Assembly: GCF_019320115.1 (NCBI RefSeq)
Contig: NC_089598.1
Span: 24,333,585 to 24,397,584, forward strand
Length of the DNA: 64,000 nt
Direction: 5' to 3'
Source: Miscanthus floridulus
Lineage: Eukaryota > Streptophyta > Magnoliopsida > Poales > Poaceae
Below the pieces are notes generated by a model. It ran no database searches. It saw only the letters and a list, made by a program, of their open reading frames with translations, and was not told the DNA's origin. Every line of letters begins with the position of its first letter. Position 1 is the first letter of the stretch. Positions 1 through 10,989 of this stretch are shown here, in pieces. The translations under genes were made by a program, and so were the position numbers.

Positions 1-1402
1 CGTGTGTAAGCTTGTCCTTCAAAGTGTCAAAGGACTTCTCTTGTGCCTCTCCCCAATGAAACACCACTCCTTTCTTCGTTAACTCATGCAATGGGGTAGC
101 AATGGTGCTGAAATCTTTGACGAAGCGGCGGTAGAATCCTGCAAGACCAAGAAAACTCCTCACCTGTGTGATGGTTTGGGGAACCGGCTAGCTCTTTATG
201 GCTTCAATTTTCATCTCATCCACCTCAATTCCCTATGGAGTTACAACATAGCCAAGAAAAGAAACTCGATCCATGCAAAAGATGCACTTCTCAAGGTTAC
301 CAAATAAACGTGCATCACGTAAAGCATTAAAAATAGCACATAAGTGATCCATATGTTCATCAAAAGACCTGTTGTAAATCAATATATCATCAAAGTAAAC
401 TACCACAAAATGTCCAATAAAAGCTCTTAAAACCTCATTCATTAAGCGCATGAAAGTGCTAGGTGCATTTGTCAAACCAAAAGGTATTACTAACCACTCA
501 TACAACCTGAATTTGGTTTTAAACGTAGTTTTCCATTCATCTCCAAGTTTCATTCTAATCTGGTGGTAGCCACTTCGCAAGTCAATCTTAGTGAAAATTA
601 TAGAACCACACAACTCATCTAACATGTCGTCTAGCCTAGGAATAGGATGACGATACCGAATGGTAATATTATTGGTGGCTCTACAATCAATATACATACG
701 CCAAGTTCCATCTTTCTTAGGAACCAAAAGTATAGGAACGGCACAAGGACTAAGGCTTTCACGTACATACCCGCGGTCCAAAAGATCTTGGACTTGCCGC
801 TGAATTTCCTTAGTCTCCTTGGGATGGGTTCGATAGGCAGCTCGATTGGGCAAGGTTACTCCCGGGATCAAATCAATTTGATGCTCTATCCCTCTCATAG
901 GTGGCAGTCCCGGGGGTATCTCAGCTAGAAAAATGTCCTCATACTCCTGCAAAAGGTTAGTGAGAGCAGGAGGTACCGAGCTAACAATATCATCAAGTGA
1001 AAACATAGCTCGTTTGCATACCAAAGCATAGCAAATATCATCATCAGAAATTTCAGCAAAGTCATATTTTGTTGCAAGCATAACACCACCCTTCAATTTA
1101 ATCCCCTCAGCCTTAGAAATAGATGTAGACTTATCCTTTTTAGGTGGGAAAATAGAATTAGCAACTTGCTGATTTTCAGATTGAACATCATTGAAACTAG
1201 CAGCGTGTTCTCGATCAGTTGTACAATTTGAGCAGGGGTCAAAGGTACCAAAGTAATTTTTTTCCTTTATGCACAAAAGTGTATTTATTACTTCTACCAT
1301 GGTGTGTAGCATCATTATCATGTTCCCAAGGATGACCCAATAAGAGTGAACAAGCTTGCATAGGTACCACATCACAATCAACAGAATCAGCATAAGAACC
1401 AA
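1..1402 (-). pseudogene. Element A pol: reverse transcriptase and start of RNase H, degenerate
   Basis: The translation runs through the gypsy RT blocks: VPKKDGTWRM, a FTKIDLRSGYHQIRM block, VIPFGLTNAPSTFM and the catalytic VYFDDILIY, ending at FLGYVV. RT-connection sequence continues to the window edge. The open frame stops at a TAG near 233, where the family normally has Gln, and a second TAG follows where Trp is expected. The 5' end of the frame (1239-1402) overlaps the protease in another frame, so a frameshift lies near a T-tract at about 1255-1262. The catalytic YFDD is preserved, but the gene as a whole cannot make a polyprotein. Confidence 0.85.
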
Positions 1403-1604
1403 TAAAAAATGAAACTCTGCAAGTTTGTGTTACCTTTGCTTTACCAGAATCATTTAGCCACTGAATATGGTATGGACGTGGGTGTGGGTGTGTGGTCAAG
1501 CCAAGCTTCTTGACCAAATCAGAACTCACCAAATTGTTGCAGCTACCTCCGTTAATAATGACACGTGCTCGATGGTCGCTGATGACGAAGAAAATCTGGA
1601 ACAA
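1239..1604 (-). pseudogene. Element A aspartic protease domain, catalytic Asp replaced
   Basis: A retropepsin-like segment reads IINGGSCNNLVSSDLV, with the conserved downstream LLLGHPWEHD block. In the plant gypsy family the first motif is normally IDGGS, so the catalytic Asp has become Asn (a single G-to-A change). The frame is broken from gag upstream and from RT downstream. With the catalytic residue lost, this copy would be protease-dead even without the frameshifts. Confidence 0.75.
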
Positions 1605-1679
1605 GTTATGGCGTTATAGCTTCTCAGGTTGCTGGACTTGTGAGCTGAGCACCCACTGTACAATGATGCTCCTATAGGA

Positions 1680-3040
1680 CGCTGTGGCCTCGTCACCAAG
1701 GACTTCGCCGTCCTCCTCATCTGCATCTTGGTCTTCTTCATCCTCAATGTCAGAGGTGCTGATGTAACCATCTTTTGTAGCAATATATGCCCACTAACTT
1801 GGGCAGTCCTTCTGCACATGGCCAATGCCATGGCAGCGGTGACACTGAATACCCAAAGTGTGTCCCGTCGATGCAACGGATGAAGAACTCTTGGTAGGCA
1901 CCTACAAAGAATTTTTACCTAAATCTGAAGGTCATGTGGGAGGTGCCTTAGGTGTAGCGAAAACTCCAGAGGCTGTTGGTCGCTTGCTCGCTAGTGGAGG
2001 CGTCCGAAAAGTGGTTGGCTTGGTCAGCCCTGAAGATGGTGCCGAGCGTGGCGTGTATGTGCTGGTGCTGACCTTGCTCTTGCCCTGCTGTTCACGCCCC
2101 TGCAATTCCTTTTCTACAAACATAGCAAACTGAAACAACTGGTTGACAGTGTTAAATTCTTTATAATCAACAATGTCTTGAATCTCACGCCTCAAACCTG
2201 AATAAAAATGACAAATGACATCTTCGTTTCCCTCCACAACACTACAGCGCATCAATCCCTTTTGGAACTCACCATAGTAATCTTGTACAGATTTATCTCC
2301 TTGTTCTAAACGCATCAATTTCTTACGCAAGTCTCTATGATAAGAAGGAGGAACAAAATGATCATGCATAGCTACCATAAGTTATTCCCATGTACCAGGT
2401 AAAGCATCCTGTGCAGCTAGCCTATTCCACCAAATAATGGCAAAATCCTTAACTCACTAGTAGCTTGACGAACTCTATGATGCTCAGGCACAAGGTGGGC
2501 ACTAAACTTTTGTTCTACTATCATCTCCCAATCAAGATATCCCTCAGCATCGTAATGACCCAAAAAAGATGGTATTGTGAACTTAATCTTAGCATAAGGA
2601 TCATCGGGTACACGGTGATTATTACCTTGATGGTGGTGGTGGTGGACACCACCCATACCTGTCGTGTTGCGGCGAAGACATTGTCATAATCTCTCTTGTC
2701 AGAAGGCTGCTCGATCCATGTTTCCAGCGACATCATGCACCGTGTCTTCTGGCAAGAGACCATCGGTGTTGCTGCCGGAGACGTCATTGTTGTTGACCGC
2801 CACCAATGTTTCCAACTCAGTAACCTTGTCGGTTAGTGTGGAAATTCGTTTGTCCAACCTCTCCATGTTGTTGCCAATGTTGAGTTCAATGAGTGCGTCA
2901 GTGACGGCCTTCCTGACGGCCTTATTCATCCTTTTTTGGGCATCGTCTACAACAGCTTGTAGTTGCTCTTGACTGACACACTCGTTGAAACCCTTAGGGT
3001 TGTTATCTCCAGTCTGTTCACCTACTACCATTGTAAACAC
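1680..3040 (-). pseudogene. Element A gag (capsid and CCHC knuckle), degenerate
   Basis: Pieces of a gypsy gag lie in order on the minus strand. An N-terminal region predicted coiled-coil (3031 to 2700, KRISTLTDKVTELETL) is followed by the capsid-type core (2378-1932: LEQGDKSVQDYYGEFQK and FYSGLRREIQDIV). A classic CX2CX4HX4C knuckle (CHRCHGIGHVQKDC) lies near 1808-1850 and is followed at once by an in-frame TAG. The core matches the gag at 13294-13733. Frame changes near 2420-2660 break the protein. The likely start is the ATG at 3031 or 3040. Confidence 0.75.
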
Positions 3041-4194
3041 AAAAATAGGAATAAACAGTGAAAGTTATCCCTACCAAATGACTACGTGGTTGCAGTGATG
3101 TTACTTTTCACAACAAGTGGAGGCACCTTACCAAGCTCTTACAAAGTTCTTACCAACGTAAGTAGTGGGCGGTACAACTGGTGGCTGGTTTGTGATACCT
3201 GTGAGGCAGTGGTACCGAGATTGCAAGGCCCTTTGTCTGTACTGATCTAAAGAGTTTGTGGAGCTTGGAAGGCACACAAAGAGTAATATGTATATCTGGC
3301 ACATAAGTCAGTAACAGAAAGTAATGCTGAATTATAGTCCAAAGTACTTGTTCTCATTGCTGGTCTAAAGTGTTGCAAGTACCAAGTGTGTGACAAAAGT
3401 ATGGTGCATAGCAAAATGATAGGTGTGAGAAAAATAAGTATGGTGGATGGAGATAGCAACACAAACAAGGAACCAGACAACACACGCTAACACAGCTCAC
3501 TTTGGTCTTCTCTATGTGCTCCTCTAAATATTGTTCATCTTTTGCCCCTCTTTTTTTTCTATTTTTGGGCTATCGTTGTTTTTTGGGAAATTTCGACTTT
3601 TTTATTTTATTTTATTGATATTTTTTCTTTACTTAGGAGCACAAAATAAGTAACCACAAAAAATATGAGCTCAAACAAGTAAAAGACGTGGCATGTGGAA
3701 TTTTCAGAAAACTGGATCAAAATCGATAAAAACCTTGTGCCCAAGAAAAGAGGATCTTGTGACCACTTTTTGACCAATTTAAAAATCTCTGACCCCAACA
3801 ATGTGGGGATGGACAGATTTGAAATTTTTTTCTGATCGATTTGCATATATGGAACGTCTAAAACAGAGTTCGTATGCGAAAACTAGACCAGTTTTAAGAA
3901 TTAGCTCCGAATTAGAGGACAAAACGGGAACAATGTGTGCAAAATTGGTCACAACAGCCAAGATTTGATGGAAACGATGGGGAAAAACATACGAACTAGA
4001 CTCTAGCATGACCTAACCAGCAACAAGACCTCGACCAGGACACAAACTCAACACGACAGACTCTGAAACTAAAATATGCAAAGGCTATGGCGCGGAAGGT
4101 TCTAGGACAAGAAAAACGAGTATGGCACTGGACTATGGGACGAATGCAAAACACTCAAAACTAGGGAATAAAAGTGAATCTGATGGTATACCTT
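3041..4194 (-). other. Element A untranslated leader
   Basis: This 1.15-kb stretch lies between the primer binding site and the gag start. It is AT-rich with T-runs at 3540-3620 and has no coding signal in either strand. By position it is the 5' leader of element A, where packaging signals would be expected. No promoter, gene or repeat was recognised in it. Confidence 0.6.
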
Positions 4195-4208
4195 AGCTCT
4201 GATTACCA
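4195..4208 (-). promoter_or_regulatory. Element A primer binding site (initiator tRNA-Met type)
   Basis: The minus strand reads TGGTAATCAGAGCT, one inserted base away from the plant gypsy/copia consensus TGGTATCAGAGC that pairs with the 3' end of initiator tRNA-Met. It starts two bases after the LTR end. This fixes 4211-5122 as the 5' LTR and the minus strand as the coding strand. Confidence 0.75.
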
Positions 4209-4210
4209 CT

Positions 4211-5122
4211 TAATGGAGACGGGGATCCCGATCTTCCGTCAGGTGATGGTAACTATCGTTGTGGCGGAGAATGACACACCGATCTGGCTTTAAATCGAAA
4301 GATCGAACCCTGTAATCTTAGCACCACAGCTCCTCTGGTTATCAACCAAGTCATGGACCAGGTTGACCTCACCAAGAAGGCTAATCCTTGCCTGTGCAAC
4401 AAAGAACACAAGCAAGAACAAGAAAGATCGTAACCAAATTGCAGATGAATGGTTAAACTCATGAAGTTGGGGTCTCACAAACCGATGAACGGCGAAACTG
4501 TTCTTGACAGATTAATCTAAGCAAAACCCAAACCCTAATGGAGGGGCGGCGGCTGTTTATGAAGACTCTAGGGTCATGCAAGACCCCTGGACGCGCCCCT
4601 AATGGGCCCAAACTCGATACATGGTCCAACGGACCAAAAGACGGTGTCACAGCACCCTGCCAGATTCTGGACGCTGACTTGTTTTTATGATTCCTATTGA
4701 TTCCGAATAGCTTTTGATGTGAAACCACTTGGATTGGCTTCCTTATCAAATTAGATTTCCATCCATATGTGGATCATCGATAACAGAGTCCGGATGCGTC
4801 CTCGGTGACCAGTTTAAGGCAGACTGGTCCTAGAGAACAAGGCAGACTCGAATTCTTGTTGGACTGGGCCTCCGGCTTGTGTTGGACGTCCTTGCTGGTC
4901 ATTATCACCTCCACCACTTCCTCTAAGTCCTTCATGACCCTCTCCAATGTTCCTAAGCAAGATAACATCATTAGGTAGTAGTCTATTCTCAAAAGTATGA
5001 AAAGTATCACTTAAGAACGAGCTCACCTCTAAATTGAGTTGTCGCTTTCGAGCCCGGGTCATTGGACCTTCATGACGGTTGGAGGATCAGCAGGTACCTC
5101 TAAAGAAGTGATGTCCTCATCA
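4211..5122 (-). repeat. Element A 5' LTR
   Basis: On the minus strand the LTR starts TGATGAGGACATCACT (5122) and ends CGTCTCCATTA (4211), a CA end mutated to TA. The start is shared with copies at 13226, 14453 and 16364 (minus) and the end with 16063. It contains the last codons of the pol reading frame (a TRARKRQLNLEVSSFL segment at 5062-5000), so the polyprotein runs into the LTR. It is about 912 bp long. The PMD pseudogene resumes just outside it. Confidence 0.75.
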
Positions 5123-5182
5123 GTTTTAGTACACATACTTAATACCAAAAGGATAACAAATTGTACCATTCAAGTATCTTAC

Positions 5183-7031
5183 CACGTATCTTTGAAGCGG
5201 GGCTCTCTGTAGCTGTGTGTCCTCCCTGGTGGTGACGTCATACACATCTTTGATGGCATCTTCCTCTGAGTCCTCGTCAATCGCCACATCAGTGTACGGA
5301 GGCTTGATATGTGTCCTCGTAGACCTGTGAAGCCACCACAGGTACTCATCAAAGGTGTGCTGGTCGTGTGGAGGACCCGCAAGGACTGCATGTGGTACCC
5401 TGGTCTGCCACAAATGGATGTACGAGCTGTGTGTCACGCACCAATCCTTGGTCTTGTACCTCTTCCTACGGTCAAACCTGCAACAAAACAATATTAGTTG
5501 TACCAAACACACATCTAAATTGTAGCATTGTTATTAATCGATAACGCACCCGTGCAATACTTGATCGGTGGAGTAAAGCGGTGGTGGGCAGCCTGTCATT
5601 CTTCCAAACTGTCTGCAGACTTGGATGGGCAAGTGAATCTCGACCACATGGAAGAAAATAAGAGGGACGTCGCAGCGATACTCGTGTGACTCGTCCCTAG
5701 TGATAGGACTCAGATAGTCCTGGAGCTCCGGAGAATCCCAAGGACACCAAAACACCTGAAATTTCGTAATTGTGTTAGGTTGTGATATAGTGTACATTGA
5801 AGAAGACACTGCTATGATAGTATAGAGAGCATAACCTGGTGCTATGTCAGGACGTCGAGACCGTCCATATACTCCCTGTACTTGCGCCATGCATTCCCTC
5901 TAACTAACTGTGCTTCCATCCATATATACAAAGCTGTAGGGAGTGTATCATACCCGTTCCATTGCTGCATTGAACACGATAATGAATTAGCAATAAATAA
6001 TATCATCATATCTAACTGCCTGAAAGAATATAATGAACCGAAGTACTTACCGGTAAACCATTATTAAGGGGCCTCCCAATGGGCAATCGTTCCCAACACC
6101 AAACCTAGAGTAGGTAGGAGCAACCCCCAAGGTTCGCATGTCCTTAGGTGCGACGGTAGGCAACGCATAGCTATCGATACGTCCATACCAGGACTGCGCT
6201 GCCCTAGCTGTACCCCGCTATGTTCTCCCACGGCTGGCGAAGTATGTCAAGGAAGATCTAGCTGATGGTGTTGCCCGAGGCATCTAGGAAGAGGAAAGCA
6301 CCAAGAAAGTGCTAGAGCCACACTCGAGCAAACCTATCGATTTGTGCCTCCTCAGCTTGTGGGTCCAAGTACTCAAAGCGCTCTGTGATCCAGGACGATG
6401 AAACACCAGAACTTTTTCTGTAATTGATCAAAGAAAATGAGACCCGATGCTAGCTGTAAAGCAATGCAAGTATTAAATAGGCTTGAATTACTCACTTATT
6501 TTTCTTGGAAGCATCGTCGTCCGGTGGAAGAAAACCAGTAAATTGAGCCACCAGCTCTCTCTAGTGATCGTTGTCAACTATCCCTGTCACTGGAAGTCCC
6601 CCCAACCGAAGGCCTAAAATAGCCTTGACGTCCTGCAACGTCAAGGTCATCTTGTCACATGGTAGGTGAAACGTGTGGGTCTCAGGCCTCCACCTGTTAT
6701 AAGAATAGAACGACTGTTAGTTGCCTCCAATTTATTACAAGAAAGTTTACGTACAAAGAATGCACTCGCACCTGTCCACAGCTACAGTCAGTAGTGCTGG
6801 ATCAAGGGGCGGAAGATCATGGTTGACAACACGGACAAGCTCAAGGAAGCCGGCACGCCGTATGTACGGCGTATAACGCTTGTCCCACTGATGCACCCTG
6901 GTGTGAGTGCGGGGCCTCAAAGGAGGCAAGGACACCTCTACATCGTTGTCACTCAAGATGTGTGCTCGGTGCTGGTCGTCGTACTCCACCTCCAGAATAG
7001 GGTACAACGGGTGCTGCGTGGGAGGGGCCAT
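5183..7031 (-). pseudogene. Plant mobile domain (aminotransferase-like) pseudogene
   Basis: Exons read by splice consensus on the minus strand are 7031-6772 (ATG at 7031, MAPPTQHP), 6693-6496, 6417-6051, 5964-5836, 5755-5550 and 5477-5183. The protein matches the grass PMD family often annotated as 'serine/threonine-protein phosphatase 7 long form homolog': YIRRAGFLELVRVVNHDLPP, then THTFHLPC with ILGL, then FLGAFLF, then DQHTFDEYLWWLHRSTR. Introns are short (about 70-90 bp). The gene is dead: in-frame stops include TAG at 6561-6563 (where Trp is usual) and four more in exon 3, three at Trp positions. Its 3' end is cut by element A. This family is itself mobile-element associated in grasses. 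Confidence 0.8.
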
Positions 7032-7220
7032 CCTATTATAAATTGATAAACAAAGCGTTAGAGTATCCAAATTAACAAAATTCAAGTTAACATTAGTAAG
7101 TTCACAAACAAATTCACTAACCTAACTAGCCTAAATCTCTAAATCCAAAATCCTAACTATACTAGATAATAAATACATAATCAATCCATATATAACTTTG
7201 GTTCTAAAATTACAAGTAAT
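7032..7220. other. AT-rich spacer upstream of the PMD pseudogene
   Basis: This short AT-rich stretch lies between the PMD start codon and the MITE. No TATA box with convincing spacing, gene or repeat was recognised. Confidence 0.4.
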
Positions 7221-7440
7221 CTCTCCGTCTCAAAATAAATACACATCTTGCTTCTCGAGTAGTCAAATATGTTTAACTTTGATCAAAACTAAATAAACGG
7301 TATCAATATTTCTATCTCCTAATAAGTTTATTACGAAAGTACACTCCATGCTTAATGTAATAGTACATATTATGTTTCATAAATATTAGTACGCTATTAT
7401 ATAAATTTGGTCAAAGACACTAATAGTAGATTTAAAAAAT
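7221..7440 (+). mobile_element. Stowaway-like MITE, 3' end missing
   Basis: It begins with the CTCCGTCTCAAAATAAAT terminus typical of grass Stowaway (Tc1/Mariner) MITEs. It contains the usual internal TTTAACTTTGATCAAA and TTTGGTCAAAGAC arms. The matching inverted terminus (GGGACGGAG) is absent, so the copy is truncated at about 7440. Confidence 0.6.
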
Positions 7441-7479
7441 ACTAACTATACTACATAATAATAAAAAAAATGAAATCGA

Positions 7480-8218
7480 AAGGGATGTACCTTAGGAACG
7501 GGCGGTCTTGACGTGCCGGCGTTCGTGGCGAGGCCGGCTATGGCGCTGCGCGGCAGGAGTGGCCGGGCGCAGTGTGGGTGAGCGGGCGAGCGGGCGAGGA
7601 TGGGCCGTGTGGGCGCGGCCGGGGCGAGGCGAGGCCGGGCGGGCGTGTGCGCGGCGTGGACGGGCGGGCACGTGCGGCCGTAGGTAGGGCGCTGGCGGTG
7701 GCGGCGGTGGCGTTTAGGCGTCGGGTGGGCGGGTAGGGCAGGCATTCATGCGGGCGACCAGGCTCGCGCGTGGGGTATATATCTGCTCCTACCATGCCAC
7801 AGATCAGGGCACGGCACTGCCGCGCCATGGTCGGTGGTGCGGTAGGACCCGCCATGTCAGCGACCCCCTCGGCCGGCCCACGCCACGTCAGCCCTGTGCC
7901 ACGCCACCATTCATGGCGCGACACAGGCATTTGGCCACGCCAAGGCAATAGGCACAGCCAAAAGTGTTAGTTTTAAAAAAACGATAGTGTTAGATTTAAA
8001 ATTATATTCAAAAAAGGGTTAAAATTAAAAAAATTCTAGGAACTGCAGCCGCATGTGGGGTGGTTTGCGGTGCCAAAGAGGAGTGGGGGTTGGGCGCAGT
8101 GGGATCCCAAGGAAGGGAGCCAACCTGGCGATCGATGACCTAGGGCGGCTACCGACTCTTGTATGATGCCCTAGGAACCTAGGAGGCGATGACGAAGACC
8201 ACGGTGGAGACCACGGCG
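7480..8218. other. GC-rich spacer with no supported gene
   Basis: Very GC-rich between 7486 and 7965, with open frames on both strands. These translate to Pro/Arg/Ala-rich low-complexity strings with no domain. The stretch 7800-7960 alternates CCATGTCAG and CCACGCCAC-like words and probably belongs to the repeat in which the PMD pseudogene lies. No gene is called. Confidence 0.4.
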
Positions 8219-8780
8219 CATAGGACAGCTAACGAACCATCATCGTGCCTACAGTGTCACCATGGCGAGCATAGTAGCACCACACCACACCACACCATGC
8301 CATGACATGGCCACATGACAGTGACGACAACCATGCCCGGACGTGCACCACAAGATGGCGTAGCTTGCAAGCCAAGTTAGCTAGGACCTTCCTCAGGCTC
8401 ATGACCCTTCGGTCAGGAGAACCTCCTTCTCTATACACGCCTTGGCCCCAAACTCTATATAAGAGCGGCCAGGGCACCATCTTTAGACATCCTCTACCAT
8501 TTTACACATTTTTCATCGTAATAGGGCTCCTGGAGCTTCCCTTCTAGCAGTCCATCTCCTAGCTCTACCTCTCCAACCTCTTCCACCATTCTTGCACCCC
8601 CATTGTAAGAACTTTAGAGCATTCAAGCGAGGAACATGCACTCGATCATCTCTAAGACTGGACGTAGGGCTCCAGCCTAAACCAGTATAAATTCTCATGT
8701 CTTTTGGATGCTACCACCATCTTCCTAGAGCAGCGTGGCAATCGTATAAACTTATTAGTCTGGTTTACAAAACACCGACA
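8219..8780 (+). repeat. Gypsy-type solo or truncated LTR
   Basis: The plus strand shows a typical grass gypsy LTR layout: a TATA box (CTCTATATAAGAGC, near 8453-8466), a pyrimidine-rich leader, the block GACTGGACGTAGGGCT and AACCAGTATAAA, and an end at AAAACACCGACA (8780). No primer binding site or gag follows, so this is a solo or 5'-truncated LTR. The left boundary is uncertain. Confidence 0.55.
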
Positions 8781-9132
8781 AAACTGCACTTTGGGACTTT
8801 ATGGCATCATCTCCCCATAAGCTTAAGAAGGGTCTATTTTAAGAAGGAATGGAATATTATAGTCAGTTGGTTCAACAGTACTTAATTGATTGTTGTAATC
8901 TATTGTCTATATACATTCCCTCAATAAATGGACTCATAAGTTTTAAATGAGTATAGTAAGATAAGTTCAGAGAGCTCCTAAGTTAAACAAGTTTCATTTT
9001 GAAATAAGGTGATATACTATAGTAACTGGGTTCAGTGGTACCATAATTGACCATGATAATCCTTTTGTCTTGGTATACTATTTTGCCGAGAAACAAGCTT
9101 ATGATACTTAGCCTTATGATCAAGGGGGAGAA
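8781..9132 (+). mobile_element. 3' internal remnant of a Copia-like element
   Basis: AT-rich sequence without an open frame that ends in the purine tract ATCAAGGGGGAGAA (about 9118-9132). It directly abuts an LTR starting TGTTGGG. A GGGGGAGA tract next to TGTTGG is the hallmark polypurine tract of plant Copia elements. No protein domain is left. Confidence 0.5.
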
Positions 9133-9573
9133 TGTTGGGTTGATCATGAGTTGAGTGTGAACACTCAATGAAGAAATTGACTATTGACTAAGGTGTGAAA
9201 ACACCAAGGTATAAGTCAAGAGTAGGTGGTTTGCACCTTGATCAGGGGCCCAAAACTGACCTAAAGAATGCTCAATCGACCTAAGGGTGAGTCCCCTAGT
9301 GTGCAATAGCACTATAAAAGGAGAGGTCATTCCATGGATCTATCGACCCATCTTAAGGTTACCCACTGATTAGGCAACTTTTGAAGCACTAGGAAGGCAC
9401 TCCTAGGCTCCTAGCTCCACATCAAGCAGATCTCACCTGCATCAAGCAGGCACTAGGACTTTAGCAAACTTGAGCAAGCCTATGGCTAATTCACCGAATG
9501 AAGGTATGTTCAACATTTGTTCTTCATGTTCTTGTGTCCTAGATCTAGAGCTCATGATCCTACAAGTCTAACA
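9133..9573 (+). repeat. Copia-like 3' LTR
   Basis: Starts TGTTGGGTTGATC after a polypurine tract and ends AGTCTAACA, giving TG...CA ends and the inverted TGTT/AACA. A TATA box (CTATAAAAGGAG, about 9311-9322) lies in the middle. It is 441 bp, within the usual Copia LTR range. The 5' partner was not found in the window. Confidence 0.65.
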
Positions 9574-9920
9574 GTACATACTTGTAAACATTTTATATAT
9601 GGCATCCGTTCTTGTACAAGAATTTATGGTAATCATAACCGTGCAAAATAGAAAACATGCTAAATGAAGACAAGAGTGTTGTCAAACCTAGACAACTTAC
9701 ATGGACTTCTTAACTCAGCCTTTGCTAACTCAATGTGTTCTACTTACCTTATCTAACACCATTTCGAATTCATCGCTATTGAGTTGTTTAAGTCAATGTT
9801 GTTGAATACGCCTTGTCTAGTGGTCAGGGGCATTGAGAATGTTGACATTTCTTCTAATAGTGGAAAGAGTTGTTTGAGGCACAACAATACCAAAAGCAAG
9901 AAATCCCTTAAATAGCTAAT
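9574..9920. other. Spacer, nothing recognised
   Basis: AT-rich sequence with scattered short frames and no similarity to a known domain or repeat that can be recognised by eye. Confidence 0.4.
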
Positions 9921-10158
9921 GGAGTGTTTGGTCTCCATTATTTGGTTTGAGAATCACAACCGACTATAGATAAGGTAATGGATTATGAGTTCATCCTTCA
10001 AATTTAATAGAATGATTTCATTCCTTATACTAGCACTGATTATTATCTTGTGAGAAATAAGGTGATGATGGATCAACTCATTCTATTTCGCAAATCAAAC
10101 AAAAAAACAAAGAGTGAGGTGACGATGGATTATCTCATTCCACGAACAAAACACCCCT
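9921..10158. mobile_element. hAT-like MITE
   Basis: The ends are inverted: GGAGTGTTTGGTCTCC on the left and GAACAAAACACCCCT on the right. This is the gTGTTTGGT / ACCAAACAc type common in grass hAT-related MITEs. Inside are two copies of a GGTGA(T/C)GATGGAT(C/T)A(A/T)CTCATTC-like motif. A clean 8-bp target duplication could not be seen. Confidence 0.5.
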
Positions 10159-10517
10159 AAGGGATTATGAACGCATGCTGGCATCGCGTCCACCTTCTGG
10201 CCACACCCAACTTTACAAGCTTCATGTGATGACCCCATCCATCCCTACATTTTCATTAGTTTATTACACTGGTGATCAATGATGAAGAAAACCAAGTAGT
10301 TTTAAAGTATTAGATATCAATGTAGGGTCAGGTCTTAAGTAGCACTTTTGAATACCTTGATCACTAGCTATACAAAGACAAATCTCTTCACCCAGTTCGA
10401 TTCAAGGTAGATAGAGAGAGAGCAAATAGCCAATTACCACTAGACCCGAAAGAATAAATTTTAAATTTTATAAATAATCTTTCTCAATTAAATGACCAGT
10501 AAATTAAAAAAAAGTAC
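10159..10517. other. Spacer, nothing recognised
   Basis: AT-rich stretch between the MITE and the CACTA terminus. A GAGAGAGAG run occurs at about 10412-10421. No gene or repeat was recognised. Confidence 0.4.
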
Positions 10518-10539
10518 ACAACTACAAAAAGCATTTCTA

Positions 10540-10775
10540 GAGGCGGCTGGTAACCCTTTGTAGGGACGGTTTGCCTAGCCACCCCTACGCAAGGGTCTCT
10601 ACAAATCATGCGTTTGTAGGGGCGGTTCCCAGGCTGTCCCTACAAATCGATTTGTAGGGGTGGCTCGTATTACCAGCCGCCCCTACAAATCGATTTGTAG
10701 GGGCGGCTGTAGTACCAGCCGCCCCTACAAATAGGTGTTTGTAGGGACGGTTCAATCTAGAACCGCCCCTACAGT
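10540..10775. repeat. CACTA subterminal repeats
   Basis: About eight alternating direct and inverted copies of a roughly 16-bp motif, TTTGTAGGGGCGGCT and AGCCGCCCCTACAAA. This is the transposase-binding subterminal region typical of grass CACTA elements. Adjacent inverted copies such as 10638-10700 can form hairpins. Confidence 0.8.
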
Positions 10776-10817
10776 ATGTTTTCCCGCAAAAAAAAATTCA
10801 AAATTACAATTCAAAAT

Positions 10818-10965
10818 CGCGTTGCCGAACGTCCCACGACCAACGTTCCGAACCGCGTTCGCGTTGCCGAACGCCCCACGATCAACATTCCGAACTACGT
10901 TCGCGTTGCCGAACGCCCTGCGACCAGCATTCGCGTTGCCGAACGCCCCGCGACCGCGACTACAA
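10818..10965 (+). repeat. GC-rich minisatellite
   Basis: Four units starting CGCGTTGCCGAACG at about 10818, 10860, 10904 and 10932, with a period near 43-44 bp and a shortened last unit. It lies just inside the CACTA subterminal repeats. Apparent reading frames here are a by-product of the repeat. Confidence 0.7.
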
Positions 10966-10989
10966 GCACAAGAGTATTCTATAAACTAT

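Larger units (their letters stand above)
1..5122 (-). mobile_element. Element A: Del/Tekay-like Ty3/gypsy retrotransposon, 5' part
   Basis: Read on the minus strand the order is 5' LTR (4211-5122), primer binding site, leader, gag, protease, reverse transcriptase and start of RNase H, then the window edge. This is the Ty3/gypsy order. The element sits inside a PMD pseudogene whose exons resume at 5183. The rest of pol and the 3' LTR must lie to the left of the window. Its gag and LTR match the deleted copy at 13226-15260 and the solo LTR at 16063-16364, so this family occurs at least three times here. In-frame stops and frameshifts make this copy non-autonomous. Confidence 0.85.

Noticed and set aside
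7446..7970. Several overlapping Arg/Pro/Ala-rich frames on both strands
   Set aside because: Open only because the stretch is very GC-rich; no domain, no splice signals, low complexity.
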